From the NCBI RefSeq assembly GCF_030816115.1, contig NZ_JAUSXQ010000001.1, positions 558,001 through 622,000 of the forward strand: 64,000 nucleotides of DNA, written 5' to 3'. The notes below the pieces were generated by a model. It ran no database searches. It worked only from the letters and a program-made list of their open reading frames with translations, and had not been told where the DNA came from. Below, piece by piece: positions 8,061-17,446 of the stretch. The first letter of the stretch is position 1. Each line of letters opens with the position of its first letter. Both the position numbers and the translations under genes were made by a program. The stretch comes from Chryseobacterium sp. W4I1. Its GTDB lineage: Bacteria > Bacteroidota > Bacteroidia > Flavobacteriales > Weeksellaceae.

Positions 8061-8798
8061 TCAACGCTGCATTGCATGAATTTCCGTCAGAAATTCAGTG
8101 AAGTATTGCCCACACTTCGCAATATGGGTTCCATACCAGGAAAATGCTTCTCCATCCACGATCATAATCTTTTTATCAGGATAAAATGCCTTCATTTCCT
8201 CAATATGTTTCTCCTTAAAAGGGAAAGGCTCCGAAGAAAGCATAATCACTTCCGCATCAGCAAGATCTTCCATTTGAATTTCAGGATAACGGGTTTTATC
8301 TTTAAAAATATTTTCAAATCCGATTTCTGCTAAAATCTTATGAATAAAAGTATCGGAGCCAACAGTCATATAAGGATTTTTCCAGATAAGATAAGCAGTT
8401 TTTACTGTTGAGTCAAGTTTAGCCTGTTGCAGGACATCGTAAATTTTTAAGTTAAAATGTTGTGCTTTTTCTTCTTTATTAAAAGTATTCCCAAGGGTTT
8501 TAAGAAGGTAATAATTGTCTTCAATGGTTTCCACATTCGTCACCAGAACTTTGAAATCGTCCATTAAAGCTTCCACTTGCTCCTTAATGTTTTCCTCTTT
8601 ATTAGCCAGGATAAGATCCGGTTTTAATGCCTTTATTTTATCAATATTAATGTTTTTTGTTCCACCAATTATCGATACATTTTTTACTCTATCTTCTGGA
8701 TGGATGCAGAATTTTGTCCTGCCAATCACTTCATTTTCAGTAAGACCTAAATCAAATAATGCCTCTGTGATAGAGGGTACGAGAGAAACAACTTTCAT
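8061..8798 (-). CDS. Helical-backbone metal receptor (BtuF/FhuD-like binding protein)
   Basis: The 245-aa protein has the substrate-binding fold of BtuF-like receptors: VVSLVPSITEALFDLGL at the N terminus, VSIIGGTKNINIDKIKALKPDLILANKEEN, and the C-terminal lobe SSEPFPFKEKH. It lacks a signal peptide and lipobox, unlike a transporter-coupled binding protein. A cytoplasmic corrinoid- or metal-binding role is therefore possible. No ABC permease adjoins it. Corrinoid salvage genes (cobTSC) lie at 23.3 kb but are not linked. The ligand is unknown. Confidence 0.8.
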   Translation of the reverse strand: MKVVSLVPSITEALFDLGLTENEVIGRTKFCIHPEDRVKNVSIIGGTKNINIDKIKALKPDLILANKEENIKEQVEALMDDFKVLVTNVETIEDNYYLLKTLGNTFNKEEKAQHFNLKIYDVLQQAKLDSTVKTAYLIWKNPYMTVGSDTFIHKILAEIGFENIFKDKTRYPEIQMEDLADAEVIMLSSEPFPFKEKHIEEMKAFYPDKKIMIVDGEAFSWYGTHIAKCGQYFTEFLTEIHAMQR

Positions 8799-8820
8799 AT
8801 TCAGACTTTGTCTGCCTAAA

Positions 8821-10167
8821 TTACAAAAGTTTTCCTGTCAGGAAAAGTCCCGCAACCGAAAAATAAATAATAAGTCCCGTAACATCTACCAAAGTAGCTA
8901 CAAAGGGTGCTGAAGAAGTGGCAGGGTCAAGCTTTAATTTTTTCAGGATAAAAGGAACCATAGAACCTGAAAGTGTTCCCCATAAAACAATTAAGACAAG
9001 AGAAACGGCTACACTTAAGCCTACATAAGGCCAGTAAATTCCATAATTGAAAAGCCCTATTTCATGCCAGATCATGATCCTTAAAAAGCCGATAGCTCCC
9101 AGGATGCTTCCAAGTGCCAGCCCGGTAAAGATCTCTTTTTTCATAACATACCACCAGTCTTTAAGACCGATTTCCTGAAGAGCCATAGCCCTGATAATAA
9201 GGGTGGCGGCCTGAGAACCGGAGTTTCCTCCACTGGAAATAATAAGCGGGACAAATAAAGCCAGAACAACCGCTTTTTGGATTTCATCTTCAAAATAGCC
9301 CATCGCAGAAGCAGTCAGCATTTCTGAAAAGAAAAGAATGATCAGCCAGGTCCCTCTTTTTTTGATCATCTCCATCAAGGAAGTCTGTGTGTAAGGATCA
9401 TCCAGTGCTTCAAGACCCCCGAATTTCTGAATATCTTCCGTATTTTGCTGCTCGATCTGGTCGAGGATGTCATCTATCGTTACAATTCCCACCAAAACAC
9501 CAGCTTCCGTTATGATAGGAAGGGCAGTCCGGTCATATTTTTCAAAATACGTCACCGCATCCTCCTTTGAGGTCGTTGTCGTTATGGCAACAAAATGATT
9601 ATCCGTCATCTCGGAGATCAGGGTGTCTTCTTCAGCTAAAAGAAGACTTCCCAAAGCAATATCATCGATCAGACGGTTTCTTTCGTCCACTACATAAAGG
9701 TGGTTCATCGTTTCCACCCTTTTTCCTACTTTTTTAATCTGCTGGAGGCACCTTTTTACCGTCCATTCCTTACGGATCTGGATATAATAAGGCGTCATCA
9801 GACGGGCAATAGAATCTGAATTGTAGCCCAGAAGTTTCAAAGCAATTCTTCTTTCCTGTGGATTAAGATGGTTGATAGAATATTTGATCAGCTCATCCGG
9901 AAAATCCTCAAAAAGAGCAGTTCTGTCATCCGGAGTCATTCCGTTCAGGATCTCAGAAACTTCCTCACTTGCAATACCTCTGATAGTTTCCTCCTGAAAA
10001 TCAGGATCAAGATGGGAAAAAACTTCCGCTTTATATTCCTTCGGAACCTTCAAAAACGCGAGAAGCCTCTCATCAGCATGAAGGTTGCTAAGAGTTTCGG
10101 CAATGTCGGCAGGATTAAAGATAAGTTCGTCTCTGGAATTCAAAACGTGAGATTTTAGGATATGCAA
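8821..10167 (-). CDS. mgtE: Magnesium transporter MgtE
   Basis: This 448-aa protein has the MgtE order: an N-terminal superhelical Mg-sensing domain (about 1-130, [21 protein letters not shown]), paired CBS domains (about 135-255, [39 protein letters not shown]), then about five membrane helices (275-448) including the pore segment [22 protein letters not shown]. MgtE is a gated Mg2+ channel of the inner membrane. The length is normal for the family. I see no riboswitch-like leader on the minus strand between 10168 and the peptide-gene terminator at 10250. Confidence 0.95.
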   Translation of the reverse strand: MHILKSHVLNSRDELIFNPADIAETLSNLHADERLLAFLKVPKEYKAEVFSHLDPDFQEETIRGIASEEVSEILNGMTPDDRTALFEDFPDELIKYSINHLNPQERRIALKLLGYNSDSIARLMTPYYIQIRKEWTVKRCLQQIKKVGKRVETMNHLYVVDERNRLIDDIALGSLLLAEEDTLISEMTDNHFVAITTTTSKEDAVTYFEKYDRTALPIITEAGVLVGIVTIDDILDQIEQQNTEDIQKFGGLEALDDPYTQTSLMEMIKKRGTWLIILFFSEMLTASAMGYFEDEIQKAVVLALFVPLIISSGGNSGSQAATLIIRAMALQEIGLKDWWYVMKKEIFTGLALGSILGAIGFLRIMIWHEIGLFNYGIYWPYVGLSVAVSLVLIVLWGTLSGSMVPFILKKLKLDPATSSAPFVATLVDVTGLIIYFSVAGLFLTGKLL

Positions 10168-10253
10168 AAATAATTTAAAATTTTAAGACTAAGAAAGAAA
10201 CGGGGAAAATTAAGGTTTTTTTAAAGTGAAGAGAGTAGATAATAAATTTTTAA

Positions 10254-10283
10254 ACAAAAAAACATCCGCCGGAGCAGATGTTA
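10254..10283 (-). terminator. Terminator of the six-Cys peptide operon
   Basis: AACATCYGC-type arms (10261-10282, one G-U pair) flank CGGA; on the minus strand the hairpin is followed by TTTTTTT. It separates the peptide genes from mgtE. Confidence 0.75.
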
Positions 10284-10308
10284 AAAATTAAATTTGTAAA
10301 TACCTATA

Positions 10309-10473
10309 TTATTCAAGAATAGGTCCGCATAAAGGATATTGGGAAGGCATACAGGTTCCCCCTTCACAGCATTCTCCAAACCTGCATTGTTCATGGATCA
10401 GGCATTTTCTGGCAGGATTGCCACCACTGATCCTCTGCTGCTCTTTTCTGGTCAGCTTTTTGAGATTTTTCAT
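10309..10473 (-). CDS. Double-glycine leader, six-Cys peptide 1
   Basis: A 54-aa ORF. The N terminus MKNLKKLTRKEQQRISGG is a double-glycine leader. The remaining 36 residues hold six Cys spaced C-x5-C-x4-CC-x4-C-x7-C (C24, C30, C35, C36, C41, C49). The leader type is that of peptides cleaved and exported by C39-peptidase ABC transporters. The Cys spacing is that of small knottin-like disulfide miniproteins. It is last of three tandem genes and is the most diverged (ISGG rather than INGG, longer last loop). No transporter or immunity gene is next to it. Bacteriocin-like activity is a guess. Confidence 0.8.
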   Translation of the reverse strand: MKNLKKLTRKEQQRISGGNPARKCLIHEQCRFGECCEGGTCMPSQYPLCGPILE

Positions 10474-10508
10474 ATTCAGTAATTCTACAGTTAAATGAAA
10501 ATTTGTCC

Positions 10509-10652
10509 TTATTCTTCAATACAGGCATATTCCATGCAGGCTCCCCAGCAGCAAAAACCAATGAAGCACGGTTGGGATGCGCTACATTTAATAATAGCCC
10601 CTCCGTTAATCTGTTTCTGTTGCTTTCTGTTGAGTTTCTTTAAATTTTTCAT
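10509..10652 (-). CDS. Double-glycine leader, six-Cys peptide 2
   Basis: A 47-aa ORF with leader MKNLKKLNRKQQKQINGG. The 29-residue core has six Cys in C-x5-C-x4-CC-x3-C-x4-C (C23, C29, C34, C35, C39, C44). The core is rather hydrophobic (PCFIGFCCWGACMEYAC) with an acidic end. It lies 35 nt upstream of peptide 1 and 33 nt downstream of peptide 3, so one transcript is likely. Leader conservation with divergent core loops is the usual pattern of a family of exported effector peptides. Confidence 0.82.
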   Translation of the reverse strand: MKNLKKLNRKQQKQINGGAIIKCSASQPCFIGFCCWGACMEYACIEE

Positions 10653-10685
10653 GTTAAATAATTTTAATAATTAAAAATAAAAGGA

Positions 10686-10838
10686 TTATAACTCAGGGTC
10701 AATGCACGCTATTGGTGAGCAAATTCCGTTACAGCACCATCCAATGGTACAAGGTCTTGTAGTGTTATTACATCTGGCAATAGCTCCGCCATTAATTTGT
10801 CTCTGTTGCTCTCTGTTGAGCTTTTTTAAATTTTTCAT
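10686..10838 (-). CDS. Double-glycine leader, six-Cys peptide 3
   Basis: First gene of the trio, 50 aa. The leader MKNLKKLNREQQRQINGG is nearly identical to that of peptide 2. The 32-residue core has C-x6-C-x4-CC-x3-C-x4-C (C23, C30, C35, C36, C40, C45), with PCTIGWCCNGIC matching peptide 2 position by position. An inverted repeat (10849-10868) lies in its leader 10 nt before the start codon. The three genes are close enough to be one operon ending at the terminator 10254-10283. Confidence 0.82.
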   Translation of the reverse strand: MKNLKKLNREQQRQINGGAIARCNNTTRPCTIGWCCNGICSPIACIDPEL

Positions 10839-10848
10839 ATGGAATAAG

Positions 10849-10868
10849 TTTTAGTTTGTCGACTAAAA
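10849..10868 (-). promoter_or_regulatory. Inverted repeat in the leader of the peptide operon
   Basis: TTTTAGT and ACTAAAA flank a 6-nt loop 10 nt upstream of the first peptide start. It could be an operator or an RNA hairpin near the ribosome site; no T-run follows, so it is not a terminator. Confidence 0.35.
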
Positions 10869-10989
10869 TTAATAAAATTTATTTAATTATTCACTACATG
10901 ATGAAAATATTTAACTAGTAATCAGTGGGTTTGGAGGTTTGTAAATTGTATTGCCAAAAAATAATTATAGATTGATAAGATTTAATATT

Positions 10990-11566
10990 GTGAATTGTGA
11001 ATGGTCAATTGTGAATTTTAATGCCGCCAATCATTGACTCTTGACTTGCAGAGCAAAATTGATATTTCACAACAGCAATTGGAATGATGTGAATTGTGAA
11101 TGGTCAATTGTGAATTTTAATGCCGCCAATCATTGACTCTTGACTTGCAGAGCAAAATTGACATTTCACAGCAGCAATTGGGATGATGTGAATTGTGAAT
11201 GGCCAATTGTGAATTTTAATGCCGCTGATTATTGACAATTCACTTGCGGAGCAAAATTGACATTTCACAACAGCAATTGGGATGATGTGAATTGTAAATG
11301 GTCAATTGTGAATTTTAATACCGCCGATTATTGACAATTCACTTGCGGAGCAAAATTGACATTTCACAACAGCAATTGGGATGATGTGAATTGTAAATGG
11401 TCAATTGTGAATTTAATGCTGCCAATCATTAACTTTTGACTTGCGAAGCAAAATTGATATTTCACAACAGAATTTGGAATGATTGTAAATTGTGAATGGT
11501 CAATTGTGAATTTTAATGCCGTTGATTATTGACAATTCACTTGCGAAGCAAAATTGACATTTCACA
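10990..11566. repeat. 99-bp tandem repeat, about 5.8 copies
   Basis: Units start at 10990, 11089, 11188, 11287, 11386 and 11485 with a constant 99-bp period. Each opens GTGAATTGTGAATGGTCAAT (or a close variant) and contains GCAAAATTGACATTTCACA. Copies differ by scattered substitutions, two sub-types alternating in the middle (CTCTTGACTTGC versus ACAATTCACTTGC). Every unit contains stops, so it is not coding. The last unit ends where the downstream minus-strand gene terminates. Confidence 0.9.
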
Positions 11567-11567
11567 T

Positions 11568-12119
11568 TTAAAGCTCTACACCCACCGAATGCTTAAGCTT
11601 CCGTAGTTTTTTCAAGATGCCCTTTATCGCACCGTCTGTCCCTATTTTAATGGAATTTTCTGTAGAACCCAAAAGACGCATATTTTTGCGGTACGTATCA
11701 TAATCTGTTTCGGTGACCAGGTTTCCTGCAGCGTCGAAAAGTTTCATGCTTACGACAACCTGATTAGAAAATACATATTTTCCAATTCCTACCTTGAAAT
11801 ATCTTACTTTGGGAACGATGGCAAAATCAGCATCATTATTAACACAGTAATCGGTGATGGTCTGCTTTTCTATACTGTCAAAAGGAATCTGAACCTCGGC
11901 TCTGAGTATTTTATTTTTTCTTCCGCTGAAATTATCAGAAACAGCACTGAAGAAGGCATGGTTGGTAGGCTCCTTAATCTCTTCAATATCAGGTTCTACC
12001 TCAGGATTGAAGTATAGGATTTTTTTTATTTTATTGTCTGCATTTTTCTGTGCTTTCACTGAAGTAATGCCTATCAATAAAAAAGAGCTGACTGCTGTAA
12101 AGAATATAATTTTTCTCAT
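11568..12119 (-). CDS. Secreted protein of unknown function
   Basis: A 183-aa protein with a signal peptide (MRKIIFFTAVSSFLLIGITSVKAQ). The mature part contains ILYFNPEVEPDIEEI, DADFAIVPKVRYFKVG and VSMKLFDAAGNLVTETDYDTYRK. That pattern resembles a small mixed alpha/beta domain used in periplasmic lipoprotein-like proteins, but I cannot name a family. One Cys only. Its 3' end abuts the 99-bp tandem repeat array and it is divergent from rpsO. Confidence 0.75.
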   Translation of the reverse strand: MRKIIFFTAVSSFLLIGITSVKAQKNADNKIKKILYFNPEVEPDIEEIKEPTNHAFFSAVSDNFSGRKNKILRAEVQIPFDSIEKQTITDYCVNNDADFAIVPKVRYFKVGIGKYVFSNQVVVSMKLFDAAGNLVTETDYDTYRKNMRLLGSTENSIKIGTDGAIKGILKKLRKLKHSVGVEL

Positions 12120-12226
12120 TTGTAATTCGTATGCAAAATTACTGCCTTTTCATTGGATTGCGTACATTTTATTAAGAAATATTTAACATTTTTTTCTATC
12201 AATTTTGATATATGAAATCAATAATG

Positions 12227-12258
12227 TTTTGCTGAATTAAAAAATAGTTGTAATTTTG
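12227..12258 (+). promoter_or_regulatory. rpsO promoter
   Basis: TTTTG (12227-12231), exactly 19 nt, then TAATTTTG (12251-12258): a textbook Bacteroidota TTTG-N19-TAnnTTTG promoter about 36 nt upstream of the rpsO ATG. Confidence 0.75.
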
Positions 12259-12293
12259 CAGCCGTTACATAATAATCATTAAACAATATTGGA

Positions 12294-12563
12294 ATGTACT
12301 TAACAACAGAAAAAAAGCAGGAAATTTTCTCAAAACATGGAAAATCTGCAACAGACACAGGAAGTGCTGAAGGACAAGTAGCTCTTTTCACTTTCAGAAT
12401 CAACCACTTATCTCAGCACTTAAAAGCTAACCGTCACGATTTCAATACAGAGAGATCTCTAGTGAAATTGGTAGGTAAGAGAAAAAGTTTACTAGATTAC
12501 CTTAAAAACAAAGATATCGCAAGATATAGAGCAATTATTGCTGAACTAGGTTTAAGAAAATAA
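12294..12563 (+). CDS. rpsO: 30S ribosomal protein S15
   Basis: The 89-aa S15 binds 16S rRNA helices 20-22 and nucleates the platform. It is recognised by GSAEGQVALFTFRINHLSQHL, KANRHDFNTERSLVKLVGKR and KSLLDYLKNKDIARYRAII. Full family length. It has its own promoter and terminator, so it is monocistronic; it is not beside pnp, which lies 2.5 kb away. Confidence 0.98.
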   Translation: MYLTTEKKQEIFSKHGKSATDTGSAEGQVALFTFRINHLSQHLKANRHDFNTERSLVKLVGKRKSLLDYLKNKDIARYRAIIAELGLRK

Positions 12564-12583
12564 TCTACAAAGATTTCAAAATA

Positions 12584-12613
12584 AAAGCAACTTCGAAAGA
12601 GGTTGCTTTTTTT
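12584..12613 (+). terminator. rpsO terminator
   Basis: AAAGCAACTTC (12584-12594) pairs with GAGGTTGCTTT (one G-U), followed by TTTTTT. Confidence 0.85.
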
Positions 12614-12619
12614 ATACCG

Positions 12620-12979
12620 TTACTTTTTATCATTTCCGATTTTTCCCAAATGTGTATTTTGAAAGCTATCCGGGTATTTTAATCCGTAGCCAAGTATCCT
12701 GTCGAATGCGGAATGGGCAAAAAGAATAGCTCCCGCCATCTGAAGATAGGGAAGTGAAAATGCTGTTCCGGCAAGATAAATAATCACAGCAATTCCAAAG
12801 TGATGAAAAAGATTATACAAAAAAGCTCCGGTTTTATTATTAGCGACATATCCAAGCATAGAAATGTCCGGTGCTAAAAACAGCCCCACAAACCACCACC
12901 AGGAGAGCTCTGTTTGTCCAAAAGCAAAAACTCCCAGTAATAAGAAAGCAAAATATTCAAGTTTTAATTGAATTTTCAT
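12620..12979 (-). CDS. DUF4260 family small membrane protein
   Basis: A 119-aa hydrophobic protein with about four membrane helices. Family-typical features are LGYVANNKTGAFLYNLFHH, the Trp-rich SWWWFVGLFLAPD and FAHSAFDRILGYGLKYPDSF before a short polar tail (HLGKIG). DUF4260 proteins have no assigned activity. Isolated gene between rpsO (convergent) and the sugar transporter. Confidence 0.85.
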   Translation of the reverse strand: MKIQLKLEYFAFLLLGVFAFGQTELSWWWFVGLFLAPDISMLGYVANNKTGAFLYNLFHHFGIAVIIYLAGTAFSLPYLQMAGAILFAHSAFDRILGYGLKYPDSFQNTHLGKIGNDKK

Positions 12980-13056
12980 AAGAATAAAAGATATTGATTA
13001 TCTGATAAGTATGTTGTTCAATCTAAAAGTTACATCTTATATACAACTAAAAATAA

Positions 13057-13087
13057 AAAGTGAGATGCTTTAAAAATATCCCACTTT
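13057..13087 (-). terminator. Probable terminator of the sugar transporter gene
   Basis: On the minus strand AAAGTGGGA and TCTCACTTT pair with one bulge across a loop, followed by TTATTTTT. It lies 75 nt past the transporter stop. Confidence 0.55.
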
Positions 13088-13161
13088 ATAGTATTGATTA
13101 TATATTGTCTTACTAAACATCAGCATCTTGCTTTGTGATATTACAAAACCTGAAGAGTATT

Positions 13162-14589
13162 CTAATGTCCTGATTTTGATTCGGTACTTTCTACATGTCC
13201 TAAATATTTGGTGCAATAAGCTCCAAAAACCAGGATGATAAGATAACAGAATACCGGGATGATAAATGAATGCTGCACTCCAAACTGATCTGCCAGATAA
13301 CCCTGGAAAATAGGAACGATAGCGCCTCCTAAAATGGCCATTACCACTAAAGAAGATCCCTGGCTGGTGTATTTGCCCAATCCTGAAATTGCTAACGTAT
13401 AGATATTGGAGAACATAATAGAATTGAAGATCCCAATACCTAAAATACTGTACATCGCCAGTTCGCCATGATTTACCATTGCAGAGATTAAAAGAATAAC
13501 ATTGATCGCTGCGAAAATAGAGAGTGTTCTTGCCGGAGCCGCTTTACCAATGAAAAACGCTACAAAATTAAGGACAATAAATACTAAGAAAAAGCTGATC
13601 TGCGCAAAGCTAAGGTTTACGATACTGAAAATGACAAGGAAAACAGCAGCTGCTGCACCCAACATGTATATTGCTTTCTTACTTTGACTTAATCCCTGGT
13701 TTAAAGAAATGGCACCAAGAAAACGCCCGATCATGGCTCCGCCCCAATAAAGAGCCAGATAATTTTTACTGATAATCTCGTCGAAGCCCATAATTTGAGG
13801 CTGTTCCAGAAAACTGATGATAAAACTTCCTACCGCCACTTCTCCGCCTACATAGCAAAACATGGCAAAAACTCCGAATTTCAAATGCTTGAACTCCAGT
13901 GCTCCCCAGCCTTTTACAATCTCTTCTTCCTGAGTCTGGAATGAAGGTAACTTTACTCTTGAGATCAATAATGCAACCAGGAGAAGGATACCCGCAAAAA
14001 TCAGGTAAGGAATTCTGGTAGCTACTGCACTGAAAGAACCGTCCGGAGCTGAGAAGAATTCAAAAATTAGATGTCCGCCCAGTACAGGCGCAATTGTTGT
14101 TCCGAATGCATTGAAAGCCTGCGTCATATTCAGGCGGCTGGAAGCTGATTCTTCACTGCCCAGTAATGAAACATACGCATTGGCTGTGATCTGAAGAACT
14201 GTAAACCCAAGTCCCAGAATAAACAAAGCCCCAAGAAATAAAGGATAATAAGAGAAGGTTGCTGCCGGATAAAACAGGATGCAGCCAAAGGCCGCCAGAA
14301 AGATTCCAAACATAATTCCTTTTTTATAACCTGCTTTATTGATGGGATCTCCTTTTGTAATAGAGATGAGGAAATAGATGAGTGAACCGATAAAGTATGC
14401 TCCAAAGAAACAAAACTGTACGAGCATCGATTCGAAAAAGGTGAGTTTGAAAAGCTGTTTCAGATAAGGGATAAGAATATCATTCATACACGTAATGAAT
14501 CCCCACATAAAAAATAGCAGCGTAATTGTTATCAACGGAACTGTGTAATTCCTGCCCTGTGTTTTTACTTCTTTATTGATCATAAACAT
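13162..14589 (-). CDS. Sugar MFS transporter, FucP/glucose-galactose type
   Basis: A 475-aa, 12-helix major facilitator of the FucP/GluP group, a proton-linked sugar symporter family of the inner membrane. Markers: FFMWGFITCMNDILIPYLKQLF in helix 1, the ITANAYVSLLGSEESASSRLN motif after helix 4, FNAFGTTIAPVLGG, and GGAMIGRFLGA in the second half. The substrate cannot be read from sequence; fucose, glucose or galactose are the family options. It stands alone, with a good promoter (14664-14694). The only other sugar gene nearby is glucokinase at 35 kb. Confidence 0.92.
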   Translation of the reverse strand: MFMINKEVKTQGRNYTVPLITITLLFFMWGFITCMNDILIPYLKQLFKLTFFESMLVQFCFFGAYFIGSLIYFLISITKGDPINKAGYKKGIMFGIFLAAFGCILFYPAATFSYYPLFLGALFILGLGFTVLQITANAYVSLLGSEESASSRLNMTQAFNAFGTTIAPVLGGHLIFEFFSAPDGSFSAVATRIPYLIFAGILLLVALLISRVKLPSFQTQEEEIVKGWGALEFKHLKFGVFAMFCYVGGEVAVGSFIISFLEQPQIMGFDEIISKNYLALYWGGAMIGRFLGAISLNQGLSQSKKAIYMLGAAAAVFLVIFSIVNLSFAQISFFLVFIVLNFVAFFIGKAAPARTLSIFAAINVILLISAMVNHGELAMYSILGIGIFNSIMFSNIYTLAISGLGKYTSQGSSLVVMAILGGAIVPIFQGYLADQFGVQHSFIIPVFCYLIILVFGAYCTKYLGHVESTESKSGH

Positions 14590-14663
14590 TTATTTAATTT
14601 GAAAAGAATAATTAAATTCTATCAGTTTGATTTCCTCGTACATTTATATTGTGAGAAGCAGGA

Positions 14664-14694
14664 CAAATATAAGGCAGTACTTGTTTTTCTGCAA
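14664..14694 (-). promoter_or_regulatory. Promoter of the sugar transporter gene
   Basis: On the minus strand TTG (14694-14692), 20 nt, then TATATTTG (14671-14664). It implies a leader of about 70 nt. The rest of the 14590-15026 gap is AT-rich with no gene. Confidence 0.65.
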
Positions 14695-14950
14695 CTTTTC
14701 CAGTATTTTTCATATAAATAAGTCAACATTTCCGATGTGAAAACATTATTTACACTTTTTGAGACAATAATACGAAAACAACAGGATTTAATAATCAATT
14801 TTCTTTGGAAAAATCATTTTTTATCATTTTGAATAATGGAAAATTTAACATGCCGTCAATTTTTACATCTTTGACAAAAAAGTAGGGGAAATCTTACGAT
14901 TATGAATAGTATTTGTGATGCCGAAAATTTAATATCTCATTATTATATGG

Positions 14951-14958
14951 TATATTTG
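14951..14958 (+). promoter_or_regulatory. Candidate pnp -7 box
   Basis: TATATTTG matches TAnnTTTG; the region 19 nt upstream has only ATTTA. It would give a pnp leader of roughly 60 nt. Confidence 0.45.
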
Positions 14959-15026
14959 CACACGAAAATTTAGACGAACTATCAATAATTAAAGCACTCA
15001 ATACGGAGTGCAACACAAAACAATTT

Positions 15027-17324
15027 ATGAGTATACCTCAAGCAATTACAGAAACGATTACTCTAGCAGACGGCAGAGAAATTACAATTGAAACAGGAAA
15101 ATTAGCAAAACAGGCTGATGGTTCTGTAGTCGTAAAAATGGGTGGAACAATGCTTTTAGCAACTGTTGTAGCCAGCAAAGAAGCAAAAGACGGAGTAGAT
15201 TTTCTACCCTTAACGGTAGATTACAGAGAGAAATTCTACGCAGGAGGTAAGATTCCTGGAAACTTTTTTAGAAGAGAGGCCAGACCATCAGATCAGGAGA
15301 TCCTGACCATGCGTTTGGTAGACAGAGTTCTTAGACCATTATTCCCTGAAGATTTCCACGCTGAAGTTCAGGTAATGATTTCATTAATTTCTTATGACGG
15401 ACAGTCAATTCCTGATGATTTAGCAGGTCTTGCAGCATCTGCAGCCATTGCTATTACAGATATTCCTTTCAACGGACCAATGTCTGAAGTAAGAGTAGTA
15501 AGAATCAACGGTGAGCTTTCTATCAACCCTAAATTTGAAGATCTTAAAATTGCTGACCTTGATATCATGGTGGGAGCAACTAAAGATTCTATTGTAATGG
15601 TAGAAGGGGAAATGAAAGAAATCTCTGAGCAGGAAATGCTTGAAGCGATCCAGTTTGCTCACGTAGAAATCAAAAAGCAAGTTGAAGCTCAGGAAAGATT
15701 AGCTGAAAAAGTAGGAAAATCACTTCCAAAAAGAGAATACAGCCACGAAAATCACGACGAAGCTATTCGTGAGAAAGTGTGGAAAGAAACATACGATAAA
15801 GTATATGAAGTAGCAAAAACTCCTTCAGGAAAAGAAGAAAGAGGTGAAAAATTCAAAGCTGTTTTAGATGAATTTTTAGCACAGTATGTTGATAATGCTG
15901 AAGAATTAGAAAGAGTAACGCCTTTCGCTAAAGTATATTACCACGATGTAGAGAAAGAAGCGATGCGTCAGATGATTTTGAATGATAAAATCCGTCTTGA
16001 TGGCCGTGATCCTGAAACAATTCGTCCAATCTGGAGCGAAATCGATTATTTACCGGGAGCTCACGGTTCTGCGATCTTCACAAGAGGTGAAACTCAGTCT
16101 TTAACAGCTGTAACATTAGGTTCAGTGAAAGATGCGAACATGGTAGACAGCGTTATGGTAAATTATGACGAAAGATTTTTCTTACATTATAACTTCCCGC
16201 CATTCTCAACAGGTGAAGCAAGACCTTTAAGAGGAACTTCAAGAAGAGAAGTAGGACATGGAAACCTGGCTCAAAGAGCGTTGGCAAATATGATTCCTGA
16301 AGAAAACCCTTACACGATCCGTATCGTTTCTGATATTTTAGAATCAAACGGTTCATCTTCTATGGCAACTGTTTGTGCAGGAACTTTAGCATTGATGGAT
16401 GCAGGTATTCAGATTACAAAACCGGTTTCCGGAATTGCAATGGGATTGGTAACAGACGTTAAAACCGGAAAATTCACCGTTCTTTCTGATATCTTAGGGG
16501 ATGAAGATCACCTGGGAGATATGGACTTTAAAGTAACGGGAACTGCAGACGGAATCACCGCTTGTCAGATGGACATCAAAATCCAGGGATTATCTATGGA
16601 TATCATGGAGAAAGCTCTTCTACAAGCAAGAAACGGAAGGCTGCATATCTTAGATAAATTAAATGAAACAATTGCTGCTCCAAGAGAAGACGTGAAACCT
16701 CACGCTCCGAAAATGGTAATGCTGGAGATCTCTAAAGATTTCATCGGTGCTGTTATCGGACCTGGTGGGAAAATCATTCAACAACTTCAGAAAGATACAG
16801 ATACTGTTATTGCTATTGAAGAAGTAGGAGAAATCGGAAGAATCGAAATTTCTGGTGTAAGCAGAGAGAAAATCAATGCAGCGATTGCAAGAATCAACGA
16901 GATTACATTTGTACCTGTAGTAGGTGAAGTGTATCAAGGAAAGGTGGTAAAAGTAATGGATTTCGGAGCTTTTGTAGCCATTGCAAAAGGAACGGAAGGA
17001 TTACTACACATTTCTGAAATCGAATGGGCCCGTCTTGATAAAGTACCTTATAACGAAGGTGACGAAGTAGAGGTGAAGTTCATGGGTTACGATGATCGTA
17101 AGAAAATGAAACTTTCAAGAAAAGTTTTGTTGCCAAGACCAGAAAGACCTGAGTCTAAGCCAAGACCAGAAGGTCAAGACAGACCACAAGGTGATAGAAG
17201 ACCGCAAGGAGACAGAAGACCGGACGGAGATAGAAGACCACAAGGTGACAGAAGGCCGGAAGGAGACAGAAGGCCAGCTGATCAGGCACCAAGTGAAAAT
17301 GAAAATCCTTCAACTGAAGCTTAA
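15027..17324 (+). CDS. pnp: Polynucleotide phosphorylase
   Basis: PNPase degrades RNA 3' to 5' phosphorolytically. The 765-aa product has two RNase PH domains separated by the alpha-helical domain (first includes [24 protein letters not shown]; second includes [25 protein letters not shown] and the catalytic segment [17 protein letters not shown]). A KH domain follows at about 570-630 ([17 protein letters not shown]) and an S1 domain at about 635-705. The last ~45 residues are a low-complexity RP-DGDRR tail built of repeated [12 protein letters not shown] units, as in many Bacteroidota PNPases, probably RNA binding. Complete. Confidence 0.97.
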   Translation: MSIPQAITETITLADGREITIETGKLAKQADGSVVVKMGGTMLLATVVASKEAKDGVDFLPLTVDYREKFYAGGKIPGNFFRREARPSDQEILTMRLVDRVLRPLFPEDFHAEVQVMISLISYDGQSIPDDLAGLAASAAIAITDIPFNGPMSEVRVVRINGELSINPKFEDLKIADLDIMVGATKDSIVMVEGEMKEISEQEMLEAIQFAHVEIKKQVEAQERLAEKVGKSLPKREYSHENHDEAIREKVWKETYDKVYEVAKTPSGKEERGEKFKAVLDEFLAQYVDNAEELERVTPFAKVYYHDVEKEAMRQMILNDKIRLDGRDPETIRPIWSEIDYLPGAHGSAIFTRGETQSLTAVTLGSVKDANMVDSVMVNYDERFFLHYNFPPFSTGEARPLRGTSRREVGHGNLAQRALANMIPEENPYTIRIVSDILESNGSSSMATVCAGTLALMDAGIQITKPVSGIAMGLVTDVKTGKFTVLSDILGDEDHLGDMDFKVTGTADGITACQMDIKIQGLSMDIMEKALLQARNGRLHILDKLNETIAAPREDVKPHAPKMVMLEISKDFIGAVIGPGGKIIQQLQKDTDTVIAIEEVGEIGRIEISGVSREKINAAIARINEITFVPVVGEVYQGKVVKVMDFGAFVAIAKGTEGLLHISEIEWARLDKVPYNEGDEVEVKFMGYDDRKKMKLSRKVLLPRPERPESKPRPEGQDRPQGDRRPQGDRRPDGDRRPQGDRRPEGDRRPADQAPSENENPSTEA

Positions 17325-17345
17325 GATTATTTCTTATTTATATAG

Positions 17346-17372
17346 AATCCCTCAATTTGAGGGATTTTTTTT
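17346..17372 (+). terminator. pnp terminator
   Basis: AATCCCTC and GAGGGATT pair across a short AATTT-type loop, followed by TTTTTTT. Confidence 0.85.
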
Positions 17373-17446
17373 GTCGTTAATGTTAAATAAAGAAGGCTAA
17401 AGATGATCTTAGCCTATTTTGTTTATCTTTATCTAAACAGATAAAA

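Noticed and set aside
10990..11566. CRISPR array
   Set aside because: Units are tandem copies without unique spacers and there are no cas genes.
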